From NCBI GenBank assembly GCA_015146655.1, contig VKHL01000005.1:62001-126000 (forward strand): DNA of 64,000 bases, in the 5' to 3' direction. The position numbers and the translations under genes are program-made. The notes beneath the pieces were generated by a model. That model worked only from the letters and a program-made list of their open reading frames with translations, was not told where the DNA came from and made no database searches. The stretch is from Ochromonas danica (Eukaryota > Sar > Chrysophyceae > Chromulinales > Chromulinaceae). Shown here piece by piece: positions 31,421 to 41,067 of the stretch (positions are counted from its first letter, which is position 1; each line of letters starts with the position of its first letter).

Positions 31421-32542
31421 TTACAGTCCAGACACAGCTTTAATCAGAGAACGTGCAAACTGCATTTGAACACCTTGTTGAACTCCATAGTAGTCGTTGG
31501 TATATCCCCACCAGTCCCAGCAACTAAAGCACAAGAATTAAATGAGAAAATGAAATTATAAAAATAACACAATAAATAGATACAATTCTCACCCCTGTGG
31601 ATTCACTGGATTGGACTGAGACTTCTTGACAAAAGGATAGAGCACAATGAAGTTGTTGGCTTCTGCCCAATCATTAAAACCTGTGATCGAAGCGAACTTG
31701 TCTCCAATGCTATCAATATCTTGTCCACAAGCATGGAAAGCAACGTGAAGATGGCATGATGCTCCTTGTTGACAAACCGTGGGAACATAAATGTACCCAG
31801 TATCACCAATACTTGATCTTGCGTTGGTAAAGAAAGCAGTTTGATCAAATGAGAATAAATTCTCAGGGACAGCTTGTCCACCAGATTGCAAAGAGTTGTA
31901 ATACAAAGCTTGTAAAGCTGTGCCAGCACCATCAAAATTACACTTGCCAATGTAAGGACTTGCCAAAGAAGAGCACTGTCCACCTTGTGTTAGAGTTGGG
32001 AACGTATGTTCTGCAGGGACAGCATAGTCTGCCACAATATTGTAAGTGCGTACATAAGCCGAATAATAGGACTGGAGAGAATCCACCACTTTTGGATCAA
32101 CTACAGTGTCATCAGCACCAGAGAAAAGATAAACGCGATCATCTAACATGTTATTAGGACGATCAATGAGACCAGCCATGTAGTCAGTGTTAGTTAATCC
32201 AATTAGTTGGTTGACATTGGGTAAACCCATGGTTGTTTGCATGCATTTGTTTTCCGCAAAGGTTGTTGTACCCTGAGCACAGTAGAAAGGACCCTATGAT
32301 AAAACAGATAGAATGAATCATCTGCTCATAATAGTCAAGTATACAGTGAAAACTCTTACCCCAGCAAAGACAGCCGAGCCATTCACCACGGAGCTGTAGG
32401 CCACATGCATCTGAACTGCCATAAAGCCTCCAGCTGAAAACCCAGAGACTGTCACATCACTGACTTTATAGGGACCAAGACCAGTATTAGCAGCACAGGC
32501 TACGTTCAACAGAACAACGAGAAAAGCGATAGAATAGGTCAT
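31421..32542 (-). CDS. Secreted PHB depolymerase-like esterase, copy 2
   Basis: Exons 32360-32542, 31593-32293 and 31421-31523 (minus strand) give 328 residues, starting at MTYSIAFLVVLLNVACA, a clear signal peptide. The nucleophile motif is VSGFSAGGFMAVQ. The segments LDDRVYLFSGADDTVVD, VPAEHTFPT, LHVAFHACGQD and CWDWWGYTN line up with copy 1. Both introns fall at identical positions and phases (after the SAIFAG/SAVFAG codon and in the Gly before CWDWW), so the pair arose by tandem duplication. The two proteins are roughly 60 to 65 percent alike by eye, so the duplication is not recent. Function is inferred from the family; both copies look intact. Confidence 0.82.
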
Positions 32543-32745
32543 TTCGATTCTTGTTTTTACCACTGATTGCAAACTTCAAGAACGACTCCCTACTCCACCC
32601 TTCTGAATGGTCCACACGCAATACAGTAAGTTATCATATGTAACGCGCAAAACAATAATAGTACGCAACGATCCCTTTCAAATCCATCGGAATCCAAAAC
32701 AGAATAGAAAAAGATATCTTGACAGAAGTCTTGCCCTTTTCACTG
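32543..32745. promoter_or_regulatory. Divergent promoter region
   Basis: About 200 bases between the PHB depolymerase-like copy 2 and the YrhK-like gene. No motif was assigned. Confidence 0.35.
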
Positions 32746-33590
32746 ATGGAAACTGATCGCTTGTTAAAGAAAACTTCTACAAATCTTAACTTTCCTCAGC
32801 CATTGAGTTTATCATGGAGAATTTTTCATTTTATTAACTATATGATAGGAGGAAGTACTTTCTTTGCAGGTTTGTTAGTCCCCTGTCCAGTATTTGAAGA
32901 ACCATGAGCTGATCTTTCGTGTGGTAATGAATAGGTTCAGCTATGTATTTTCCTTCTATTTCAAACTATGAAGCAGGAGGATGGCTTTTCACGATTGGAT
33001 CACTTGCTTTTGCTATAGCAGATTTTACTGAATGGTGGACAAATAATCGTGTTGGATGCTTTCATTATCAAGACTATGAGGTTGACTATGAATCACAAGT
33101 CGAACAGATCTTTGACTCGGCACGTAGTTCCGTTGGACGCTTCCAACGGGCAGCTAATGGACTGAACTTCTTCTGTTCTTTCATCGGATCTTTCATCTAT
33201 CTTGTTGGCTCCGCTCTCTTTATTCCTGCTATTGGAGCGTATGTACTAGGTGGTTATCTATTCATTGTAGCGAGTATTATTATTGTCCTAGCTCAGTCAT
33301 GGAAATTAGCCCGTGCAGGACATGATTTTTCATCCAAGTCTGACTTAGCTAAAGGATTTTCTTGGTCTAATTGGTCACATGATCTTCCTGGCATATGTGT
33401 GGATACATGTGCTGGCCTTGGTGCCTTTGGTTATATCATAGGTAGCATCCTTTTCCTTCCTGAGTATAATATTGATACCGATGCGACTTTTCGTGCTGCT
33501 GCTTGGTTCCAATTTGGTGGAACATTCTTTGCACTCTCTGGAATTGCTATGCTATATCGGTATTTCTTCACCTTGAACTATCCTCATTGA
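32746..33590 (+). CDS. YrhK-like multi-pass membrane protein
   Basis: Exons 32746-32869 and 32941-33590 give 257 residues; the donor GTTTGT is weaker than usual but phase and sequence continuity support it. The chain has six or so hydrophobic helices arranged as repeats of the YrhK pattern (IGGSTFFAGSAMYFP then GGWLFTIGSLAFAIADFTEW; NFFCSFIGSFIYLVGSALFI then GGYLFIVASIIIVLAQ). A third, similar unit closes the protein (GAFGYIIGSILFLPEY to FQFGGTFFALSGIAMLYRY). YrhK domains have no established function. The three-unit layout implies internal duplication. No targeting signal is evident. Confidence 0.7.
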
Positions 33591-33808
33591 TTAACGAGAA
33601 ATTAATAGAAAAGAACTTAAAAGCTTCTAGCTGTGGCTTATTATAGCTTGTTTTGTAATGCTAAGATGTATCGGATTTAGGGTTATAATAATTTTTTGTT
33701 CAAATAGGTCAATTTTGTCACCACATACCAAGCTAAATAACATGTAGATAAAATAGGTCAGTATAAAAAGGAGTGGTGGCAGGTAATAACTTCTCATGAC
33801 AAAAGTTT

Positions 33809-33890
33809 CGACTGCTGCAGGATTTGAACCTACGCGGGCATTGCCCAAGAGATTTCTAGTCTCTCGCCTTAACCGCTCGGCCAAACAGCC
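33809..33890 (-). tRNA. tRNA-Ser, anticodon AGA
   Basis: An 82-base type II tRNA. The acceptor GGCTGTT pairs with AGCAGTC (two G-U pairs), the discriminator is G, the D-arm is TGGCCGAGCGGTTAAGGC, the anticodon loop CTAGAAA places AGA at 33855-33857, a variable stem GGGC/GCCC is present, and the T-arm GTAGG-TTCAAAT-CCTGC is intact. No intron and no encoded CCA are seen. Confidence 0.95.
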
Positions 33891-33981
33891 ACTATGAACA
33901 CTCTCAACAAACAGGATTTATAAACAAAATCTACGCTTGTCTGCTAAGAGATGATGGTGGCATTTCTGATCTGTGACTTCA

Positions 33982-34862
33982 ATGATGACTATCTCAATTC
34001 GACTTTTCATACTTTCTTTTCTTTATTTCTTTGGGTCTAGTTGGAGTCTTTTGAATAGAGGGTCTCTATTTCATAATCATGTTGCATCTTCTACAATGAT
34101 AAGTAATAATATTGGACCTGGTAGTGAACCAGTAATTAGAATTGGTCATGGTTATGACATTCATCGACTAGTTGAAGGAAAACCACTCATTATCGCTGGT
34201 GTGAATATTCCTCATACTAAAGGTGCAGATGCTCATTCTGATGGTGACGCAGTCTATCACAGGTAGTATCATCATCACCCACTCACCCACTCACTCTGTG
34301 TAGTATAACCATGACTACTAGTTACACTACTTTAGTATCTTCTTATTATCATCTTCGTCGTCATCAGCATCTTAATCACTAACAAATGATCATGATAGTG
34401 TGGTGGATGCTATTTTAGGTGCATTAACCTTACCTGATATTGGCCAACTCTTCCCTGGTATGTCACATTACACTACATTACCCTACACTACACTATACTA
34501 CACTCACCCATGTGTCCCTCTGTCTATGGTCCACCCATCTCTAATACAATGCTTTCTTGACCGTATGATTACTAGATAATGATCCACGTTGGAAAGGTGC
34601 TGACTCTAGTATATTCATGGAGGAAGCTTATAAACGTATGATAGACAAAGGTTATCGTATTGGTAACTTAGATGTCACACTCATCTTACAAACTCCTAAA
34701 GTTAAGGATATTAAACCTTTAATGAAAGCTAACTTAGTTCGTCTACTTCATACAACAGATAATCGTGTGAATGTTAAAGCACGTACTCATGAGAAGGTTG
34801 ATAGTGTAGGAGAAGGGAATGCTTATGAATGTCATGTCGTGGTATTACTTGAGAAAGTGTAG
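33982..34862 (+). CDS. ispF: 2-C-methyl-D-erythritol 2,4-cyclodiphosphate synthase with plastid leader
   Basis: Exons 33982-34262, 34399-34457 and 34576-34862 give 208 residues. The enzyme converts CDP-methylerythritol 2-phosphate to the cyclodiphosphate in the plastid MEP pathway to isoprenoids. IspF landmarks are all present: [19 protein letters not shown] (metal-binding Asp and His), [11 protein letters not shown] (third metal ligand His), [18 protein letters not shown] and [13 protein letters not shown] near the end. The first 50 residues begin with a signal-peptide-like hydrophobic run ([17 protein letters not shown]) followed by a Ser/Asn-rich stretch, the bipartite layout expected when a plastid is reached through the secretory route. 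Family length without leader (about 158) is normal. Confidence 0.95.
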
Positions 34863-35325
34863 CCAGTGGAAGTAATACCTTGTAATATCTAATAAAGTGT
34901 CAAGAGTTTCAAGACAAGTTGATTTACAAGTGTACTGGCTAATCTTCTCTTCCGTACATATCATGCTGTGCTATAGTACCCTGTGTGAGAATGACAGGAC
35001 GATACCCTATGTGGTATCTCCTTGACAATAGTGTCCAAGCTCTTATCTAATAGTCTACGAAGGATGGAAAGACAATATGTTTCTAACAACGCTTGAATGA
35101 ATGAATGAAAGAATACCAGCAGGGATTAACAAGAATGAGTTAAAACGACAAGTTATCAGAAGCAAACTGTGCTCTTTCATTCCTTCTCAAACAGTTCCCT
35201 CTCTTTATGATGAGAAATCTGGGGATACTATAGAACCTCCCAATCTATAGAGTACATGCTAAAACAACCAAAACAATAATGCACTGTGGTAGTTCATGCC
35301 AATCTCTGTGGTAGTTAAGTTTAAT
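34863..35325. other. Intergenic between convergent ispF and PAPS-transporter-like genes
   Basis: 3' flanks only; no supported gene, repeat or RNA. Confidence 0.5.
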
Positions 35326-36634
35326 TTAATCACTTCCCTTTCTATAAATGCGATTAAATACAACCCCAAAGACTGCCAAAGAACTAATCCATCCCCATAA
35401 ACTCAAAGCATGTCCAAAGAGAATACAAGAGATAAATAAAGAAAAGATCTGTCTCGTAGTCATAATAATGGTGAAGATGACAGGTCCTAACTCTTTAATA
35501 GTATAAAAGATAAAGAGTTGTCCTGTAGCAGAAGTTAAACTAAGAACCATCATATGTAACATAGCACGAGAATCAGCTAATAAGAAAGCTACAGAAGGGA
35601 AGAATTCTCCATTATAAAGAAGAGAAAATAAAGTTAATAACATTGACCAGATATTGACTCCAAGCATCATTTGATATTGATCAATACCAAACTGTTTATA
35701 GACACGACTTTGCCATTGTGAGGTAAAGGAGTCACAGAGTAGATAGAGTGCTAATAGAGAGAGACCAAAGGTAGTATCTGATTGATCATTATGTTGAGGC
35801 GAAGCTTTCTCTGAGAAAGTAAATAAGGCAACACCTGTTGTAATAAGAATAGCTTCAACATATTCTTGTATAGGATAATTCTTACGATTTAATAAGATAC
35901 CCACCTATATATATATATACAATCCATCATGATAATGTTGTACAAGTTAGTAAGTTAGTAATCATGATTATACATATACATATGCATATAAATATAGTAA
36001 ATCATGACTATAAATAATCATGATTATAGTCGTATACAAGTTAGTAATCAGTATTATGGTACACATATGTAATACTATGTTTGTATAGTGTAAGTACTAT
36101 AAGAGAAGAGCGTTAACTTACCAACATAACAGGAATAATCTTACAACTTTTGGAAAGTACTTGTGTAGGGAAGCTAACATATCTTAATGCTTCATACTGT
36201 GCCCAAGAAGAGATAGTATTTGAGATAGAAGATGGGAAATAGTAATAAGATGGTGCTTCCTTAACAATATGATCAGGATTAGTAAATCTTCGAAAAATAA
36301 CAATAATCAAAGAGAAGATTAATGCTAATAATCGATTACCAAAAACACAAAAGGAAGAAGATTTAAAATATCCTAATTGATATTTTGTTGTCATTAGAGA
36401 CTCTTGTACGATACCCCATAAGACATAAGAGATTTGTAACCCACCAAAACAAATGGCAAGTTTATAAAAACGTGACCATCCATCTTCTTTTTTCACATAT
36501 TTTCCTTCTTGAGGTGGATTAAGAAGATGAGGTGGAAGGGTAGTTAGTTGTTGTTGGGGTAGTTGTAGTCTTTTCTCTTTTTCATCACCACTATCTTTAC
36601 CTGCTGCTTCTAAATCATATTTCAATTTCTCCAT
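35326..36634 (-). CDS. SLC35B2: PAPS transporter-like nucleotide-sugar carrier, SLC35B2 type
   Basis: Two minus-strand exons (36122-36634, 35326-35904) join in phase 0 for 363 residues. After a charged N-terminus come about ten membrane helices. The segments SSWAQYEALRYVSFPTQVLS and KSCKIIPVMLVG, then DSFTSQWQSRVY, GQLFIFYTIKELGPVIFTII and MTTRQIFSLFISCILFGH closely follow the animal PAPS transporter PAPST1. Such carriers bring the sulfate donor PAPS into the Golgi for sulfation of glycans and proteins. Related UDP-galactose carriers share parts of this pattern, so the substrate is probable, not certain. The intron ends in a (TA)n tract at the acceptor. The N-terminal 40 residues are Gln/Pro-rich and unlike the family. 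Confidence 0.82.
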
Positions 36635-37022
36635 GATCTTATTATTCTATTCTTTTTGATTTTCTTTTTCTTTTTCAGAGGGTTGAATAGCAGATGATGG
36701 TTAAACAGTCATGAAGTAGGAAACTTCAATTCATTTTCCCCTGAACAGATCCAACCGACAGTTCACCTGACCTCACGACCTGTGGAAGTGAAACCGAAAC
36801 CGAACCAAACCCAAATTCAGCTCAATCCTTCAGCTCAGCTCTACTGAGCTATCAGCTCAGCCCTAGCTCAGCTGCTGTGACAGTCTGACAGTTCTCTTCG
36901 CGGCAGTGTGGTTGAGGAATCAACTCCATTGCAACCAATTCAATTCACCTCTTTGTTCTCGTCTGTATAGAATAACATAATTGCATAGAAAAGAGAATAG
37001 ATATAATCTCCATTCTTATCTC
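36635..37022. promoter_or_regulatory. Divergent promoter region with AGCTCAG motif cluster
   Basis: Between the PAPS-carrier-like gene and the ABCG gene. At 36818-36875 the motif CAGCTCA or its close variants occurs about five times on both strands, including CAGCTCAGCTC and TAGCTCAGCTG. A similar cluster precedes the SET gene near 59778. Confidence 0.45.
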
Positions 37023-39035
37023 ATGTCAAGTGAAAACATTCCCAACGAGGCTTATCAATCTGTTGCTACAACTGATGATGTTGTAGTTGAGGACAAGCAT
37101 GAAGTGACAGATCCTTCTTCTCCTGCAAAAGCACCAGAACTTGCATGGAAGAACTTAAACTTTTTTCTTGGTGAGAAGAAGATCTTATCTGATAGCTGGG
37201 GAAAGGTAATAATCAATCCTCTTTCCTTGCATGTCTCATCTCTATTGTCTGTCATCACTGTCTCATTGACATGTTTTTTCATTGTCATTAGGTTAATGCA
37301 GGACAGATCTGTGCTATCTTAGGGCCTAGTGGAGCAGGAAAGTCCTCATTACTCAATGTTCTCGCTGGTCGATCCTCTTCAGTGGATAACATCGTCATTG
37401 AAGGACAAATCAAAGTAGATGGACAAACTATCAATCCCGTTGCTTTCCGTAGAAACATTGCTTATGTCATGCAAGATGATGCACTCATTCCTACAGCAAC
37501 GCCACGTGAAGCATTGCTCTTTAGCGCAATAATGCGTCTTCCTGCTTCTCATAGCAAAGAGAAGATTCGAACAATGGTGGAAAACTTATTAACAGAATTA
37601 GGATTACAAGGTTGTTCTAATGTCATGATTGGTGGTGGTATGATGGTTGGCATTTCAGGTGGTCAACGTAAAAGAACAAGTATTGGTGTAGAATTAGTCA
37701 CTCAACCTGTCTTGTTATTCTTAGATGAACCAACATCAGGATTAGATTCTAATACAGCTTTTACTATTGTTCATCTCTTAAAGACAGTAGTGAAAAGAGG
37801 ATGTACTATATTATGCACTATTCATCAACCTTCTTCTGAGATATTCTTCTTATTTGATTCTGTGATCTTTCTAAAAGATGGGAAAGTCTTTTATCAAGGT
37901 GCTTGTAAAGAAGCAACTTCCTATTTCTTATCTAAAGGATATCCTTGTCCAACTAATCATAATCCTGCGGACTTTATTATGATGCTTTGTCAACGTATGT
38001 CAGAGGAAGAAGCTACTGTAAAGGGACTCTTTATTGATGCACCTGATGATCATCTTGTTGAAAATAGCGATGATAAGCTTTCATCAGTCAGAATTGGTGG
38101 TGAAGCTGATTTTAAAGTTGAACATTCTTTCACTAGACAAGTAATGGAACTTACCATTCGTGAGGCTGTAGGCACTGTCCGTAACTATCATGGCCTTATT
38201 GCTCGTTTTGGTATAACTATCTTTATCTACCTTCTCTTTGGACTAATCTTTATGAATACTGGTAATAAGGATAATGGTAATGCAACGTCGTTAAACAATC
38301 ATTTCGGAGGTATGACAGAATGTCTAATGGGTAGTATGTCAGCATCAGCACAACCAGTATTATTGTCTTTTCCTTTTGAAAGGCCAATATTTATGAGAGA
38401 GTATGCTACAGGAACATGTGAGTAGTATAATCTTCAATAATAATCTGATGATGTATATGACACTAAATGTTTGTTGTTGTTATTATTGTATAGACTCTGC
38501 TCTAGCTTACTTCATTAGTAAGGTTTTAGTAGAAGCACCATTAACATTTTCTCAACAACTTGTTGCTTATCTCTTGGGATATTTTATGATGGGTTTGCAA
38601 GGAAGCTATATCTACTTTGTCTTAACAGCTTGGGCAATGGGTATGTGTGCTAGTAGTGTGGCTGTGATGTGTGGTTGTCTGGTAACTCATGTCAAGCAAG
38701 CTACAGAACTTGTCCCTATTCTCTTTGTACCGCAGATGCTTTTTGTAGGATTCTTTATCTCTATTGATAAGATTCCTATCTATATGCGTTGGGCACAATA
38801 TCTTTGTAGCTTGAAATATGCTATGAATCTCTTTTTGATCAATGAATTTGATCTTGATCATCATAGTTGTTCTCATAGTGAAGAAGCAAGAAATAATTGT
38901 CGTAATATTCTTGTTAGTAATGATGTAGAAACCAATCATTACTATATCTATATTCTAGTTCTCTTTGCTTTGTTTGTAGGTTTTCGTCTTGTTGGTGGAT
39001 TAATTCTAGTTCAACGTGCTAAACGTTTTTACTAG
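37023..39035 (+). CDS. ABCG-type half-transporter
   Basis: Exons 37023-37205, 37292-38417 and 38494-39035 give 616 residues, the usual length of a half-transporter with the nucleotide-binding domain first. Walker A is GPSGAGKSS (about residue 72), the signature is GISGGQRKRTS, Walker B is LLFLDEPTSGLD and the H-loop is CTIHQPSSE. The membrane domain has six helices (for example FGITIFIYLLFGLIFM, VPILFVPQMLFVGFFI and YIYILVLFALFVGFRLVGGL) and a Cys-bearing outer loop before the last helix. ABCG proteins export lipids, sterols or xenobiotics as dimers. The substrate cannot be read from sequence. The second intron ends in a TTG/TTA-rich tract. Confidence 0.92.
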
Positions 39036-39131
39036 ACTAGTTAGAGGAGAGAAAAACGAAAAGTTTTGTAAAAATAAACATAAAAATGAATTAGCCTCAG
39101 AGTAGTCTTAGTGTTATAAGGTAGAGTTTAT

Positions 39132-39886
39132 TTATCGCTTGTTGTTGGTAGCAGGAGTGATAGCAATGTCTAACATGTCTCCTGCTTCGAATCGTACTTG
39201 ACTGAGTGTCTTCCCATCTTCACCTCCAGATCTACCAGAAATTACATTACCAAACTAGAATAGTATCATACCATATTATATCATACCATAACCATCCATG
39301 CCATTCCCATTATTACACCATATTAAACCAAACCAAACCAAACCAAACCACAGCAGCAGCAATAGCAATAACAATAGCATTTAATTCCAAGAGAAATCAA
39401 ACCATATTATAGACAATACGATAGTTGACAGGTTGAATTATGACAGACAGGAAATAAGACAAGATCCAATCATAACAAAGAAATAGGCAGTCAAAAGTCA
39501 ACGTCAGAATAAAAATAGAGGTCAAATGAAGAGGAGTCACTTACAGATTTGGATTGCCAGAATCCTGCTCGATCAATAAAGATGAGATTATAATGTAATT
39601 GACAACTTGGCTCACGAGCTATTTCAATAGCATCTTTTAATAACTCTGTAATCTCTCTTAATGTTGCATCAGGCCATGTATAGATTTGAACTTCTTGACT
39701 AGGATAGATATCTTGTGCTACATGACGATATTCACTGACACTTTGATGACGATGTAATTTCCAGAAACATCGTAACAGAACAGGACAGGTTTGACTACGA
39801 TCAATTTCTAGTGAAGAGTTTGGAATAGATGATGATAATACTCCTCCTCCTTTCTCTGCAGTTGGTGATACTTCTTCAACACTCAT
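39132..39886 (-). CDS. SAP18: SAP18-like histone deacetylase complex / EJC-associated subunit
   Basis: Exons 39545-39886 and 39132-39254 (minus strand) give 154 residues. The body matches SAP18 from SQTCPVLLRCFWKLHRHQSV through VQIYTWPDATLREITELL, LHYNLIFIDRAGFWQSKSFG and FEAGDMLDIAI, ending soon after. SAP18 is a ubiquitin-like-fold protein of the Sin3 histone deacetylase complex and of the ASAP/PSAP complex linked to splicing. I chose the Met at 39886 because TTGCTTTCAG just upstream looks like a 3' splice site, implying a leader intron; reading through from a Met at 39982 would add 32 hydrophobic residues unlike the family. Confidence 0.9.
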
Positions 39887-40243
39887 TGCCTTGATGATAG
39901 ATGATTGATAATCTGAAAGCAACCAAGACAGAGATGACAAATTCCATGGATTCCATGGAAATAATGTTACACGATAAAACATAAAGTCGACCGATAATGA
40001 TATAACAATGCAGATAAGTCATTTATCCTGAATAGATGAATTTAGAAAAGACGATTCGACCAAAATATACCAACTTCATGGATAGCGTTGCTTGATAAGC
40101 TATTACACTAATCTATCGTAGTTGGTGTGTATATAAACAAACAACTCTTCAATAACAAAGTGGATGGAGTGTAGTACACTTAGATTATTACAACTTGTAT
40201 TTATTAATGTTAACACCAAGGTTAAGGTTAGTACACAACAAAT
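39887..40243. other. SAP18 promoter and leader; 3' flank of ferredoxin
   Basis: Includes the inferred leader intron upstream of SAP18 (acceptor at about 39913). Nothing else was recognised. Confidence 0.4.
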
Positions 40244-40870
40244 CTACTTGTATAGATCATGTACCTGATCAGGTATTGTAACACGTAACCCATCCAACTC
40301 TTTCTTAAAATGAATCTGACAACCAAGACGTGATTGTTCTTTATTATACCCCCAAGATAAATCTAGCATATCTAGCTCAGCTTCCTCAGGTGGAGGTAGT
40401 TGTTTAACATAGTCAGGGTGGACATAGAGATGACAGGTAGAACACGCTGCACACCCTCGACAACTGCATTCCATATTCTTAGCAAGATCTTGATTCCTTA
40501 ATATTACATCAAGAAAAGATTCTCCTTCTCGTGCCTCTACTGACAACTCTCCTTGTCCACGAGGTAGTGCAATATGTAGTGTGAGGGACTGTCCCAGAAG
40601 TGTGCCCTCCTTTTGACTTCCTTTTTGCTCTCTAATGACTGCTTCAACTAGAGATTTGAGACCATTCTCACCTAGTTGATTAATCTCATCAATGCTTGGA
40701 TTACCACCAAAAGCATTCAATATTCCTTGAATAAGATGATCATCTTTATATCCTTTCTGTTGAAGCCATTGATAGGTTGGTTTCTCTGTATTACTTACTT
40801 GTCTTATGATTCTATTCCATACTCCTTTTATTAGAGTTGATTTTGAAGTCAATGTTAGGAAACTCTTCAT
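40244..40870 (-). CDS. Mitochondrial-type 2Fe-2S ferredoxin with N-terminal extra domain
   Basis: Single exon. Starting at MKSFLTLTSKSTLIKGVWNR gives 208 residues with a basic, amphipathic presequence; the frame stays open to a Met at 41005, which would add 45 basic residues. The C-terminal 110 residues are an adrenodoxin-type ferredoxin: CRGCAACSTCH provides three cluster ligands in C-x5-C-x2-C spacing, and RLGCQI the fourth. These proteins pass electrons to Fe-S cluster assembly or P450s in mitochondria. Two extra Cys (CSC and the middle of CRGC) lie by the cluster loop. Between presequence and ferredoxin domain are about 65 residues (YQWLQQKGYKDDHLIQGILN and following) forming a small helical domain I cannot name. 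Confidence 0.85.
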   Translation of the reverse strand: MKSFLTLTSKSTLIKGVWNRIIRQVSNTEKPTYQWLQQKGYKDDHLIQGILNAFGGNPSIDEINQLGENGLKSLVEAVIREQKGSQKEGTLLGQSLTLHIALPRGQGELSVEAREGESFLDVILRNQDLAKNMECSCRGCAACSTCHLYVHPDYVKQLPPPEEAELDMLDLSWGYNKEQSRLGCQIHFKKELDGLRVTIPDQVHDLYK

Positions 40871-41067
40871 TCTACCTCTAGTTCTGAAGATGATGGATAT
40901 TACTCCCAATTTCCGATTTATTGTTGTTTTGCGCGTGAGATTATGATTATTGCGATGCGCGTGCAAGCGTCTTTGGCAATAATCGCGTTGTTTCGCTATC
41001 GTCACTTCTTCTCATCTCTGATTCACTTTCAATTCCGAATTGATTGCAATTATCTTCCTATAGAAAT
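40871..41067. promoter_or_regulatory. Divergent promoter region between ferredoxin and carotenoid oxygenase
   Basis: About 200 bases, with a CG-rich patch near 40929-40990 (GCGCGTG, GCGATGCGCGTGC). No defined motif. Confidence 0.35.
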
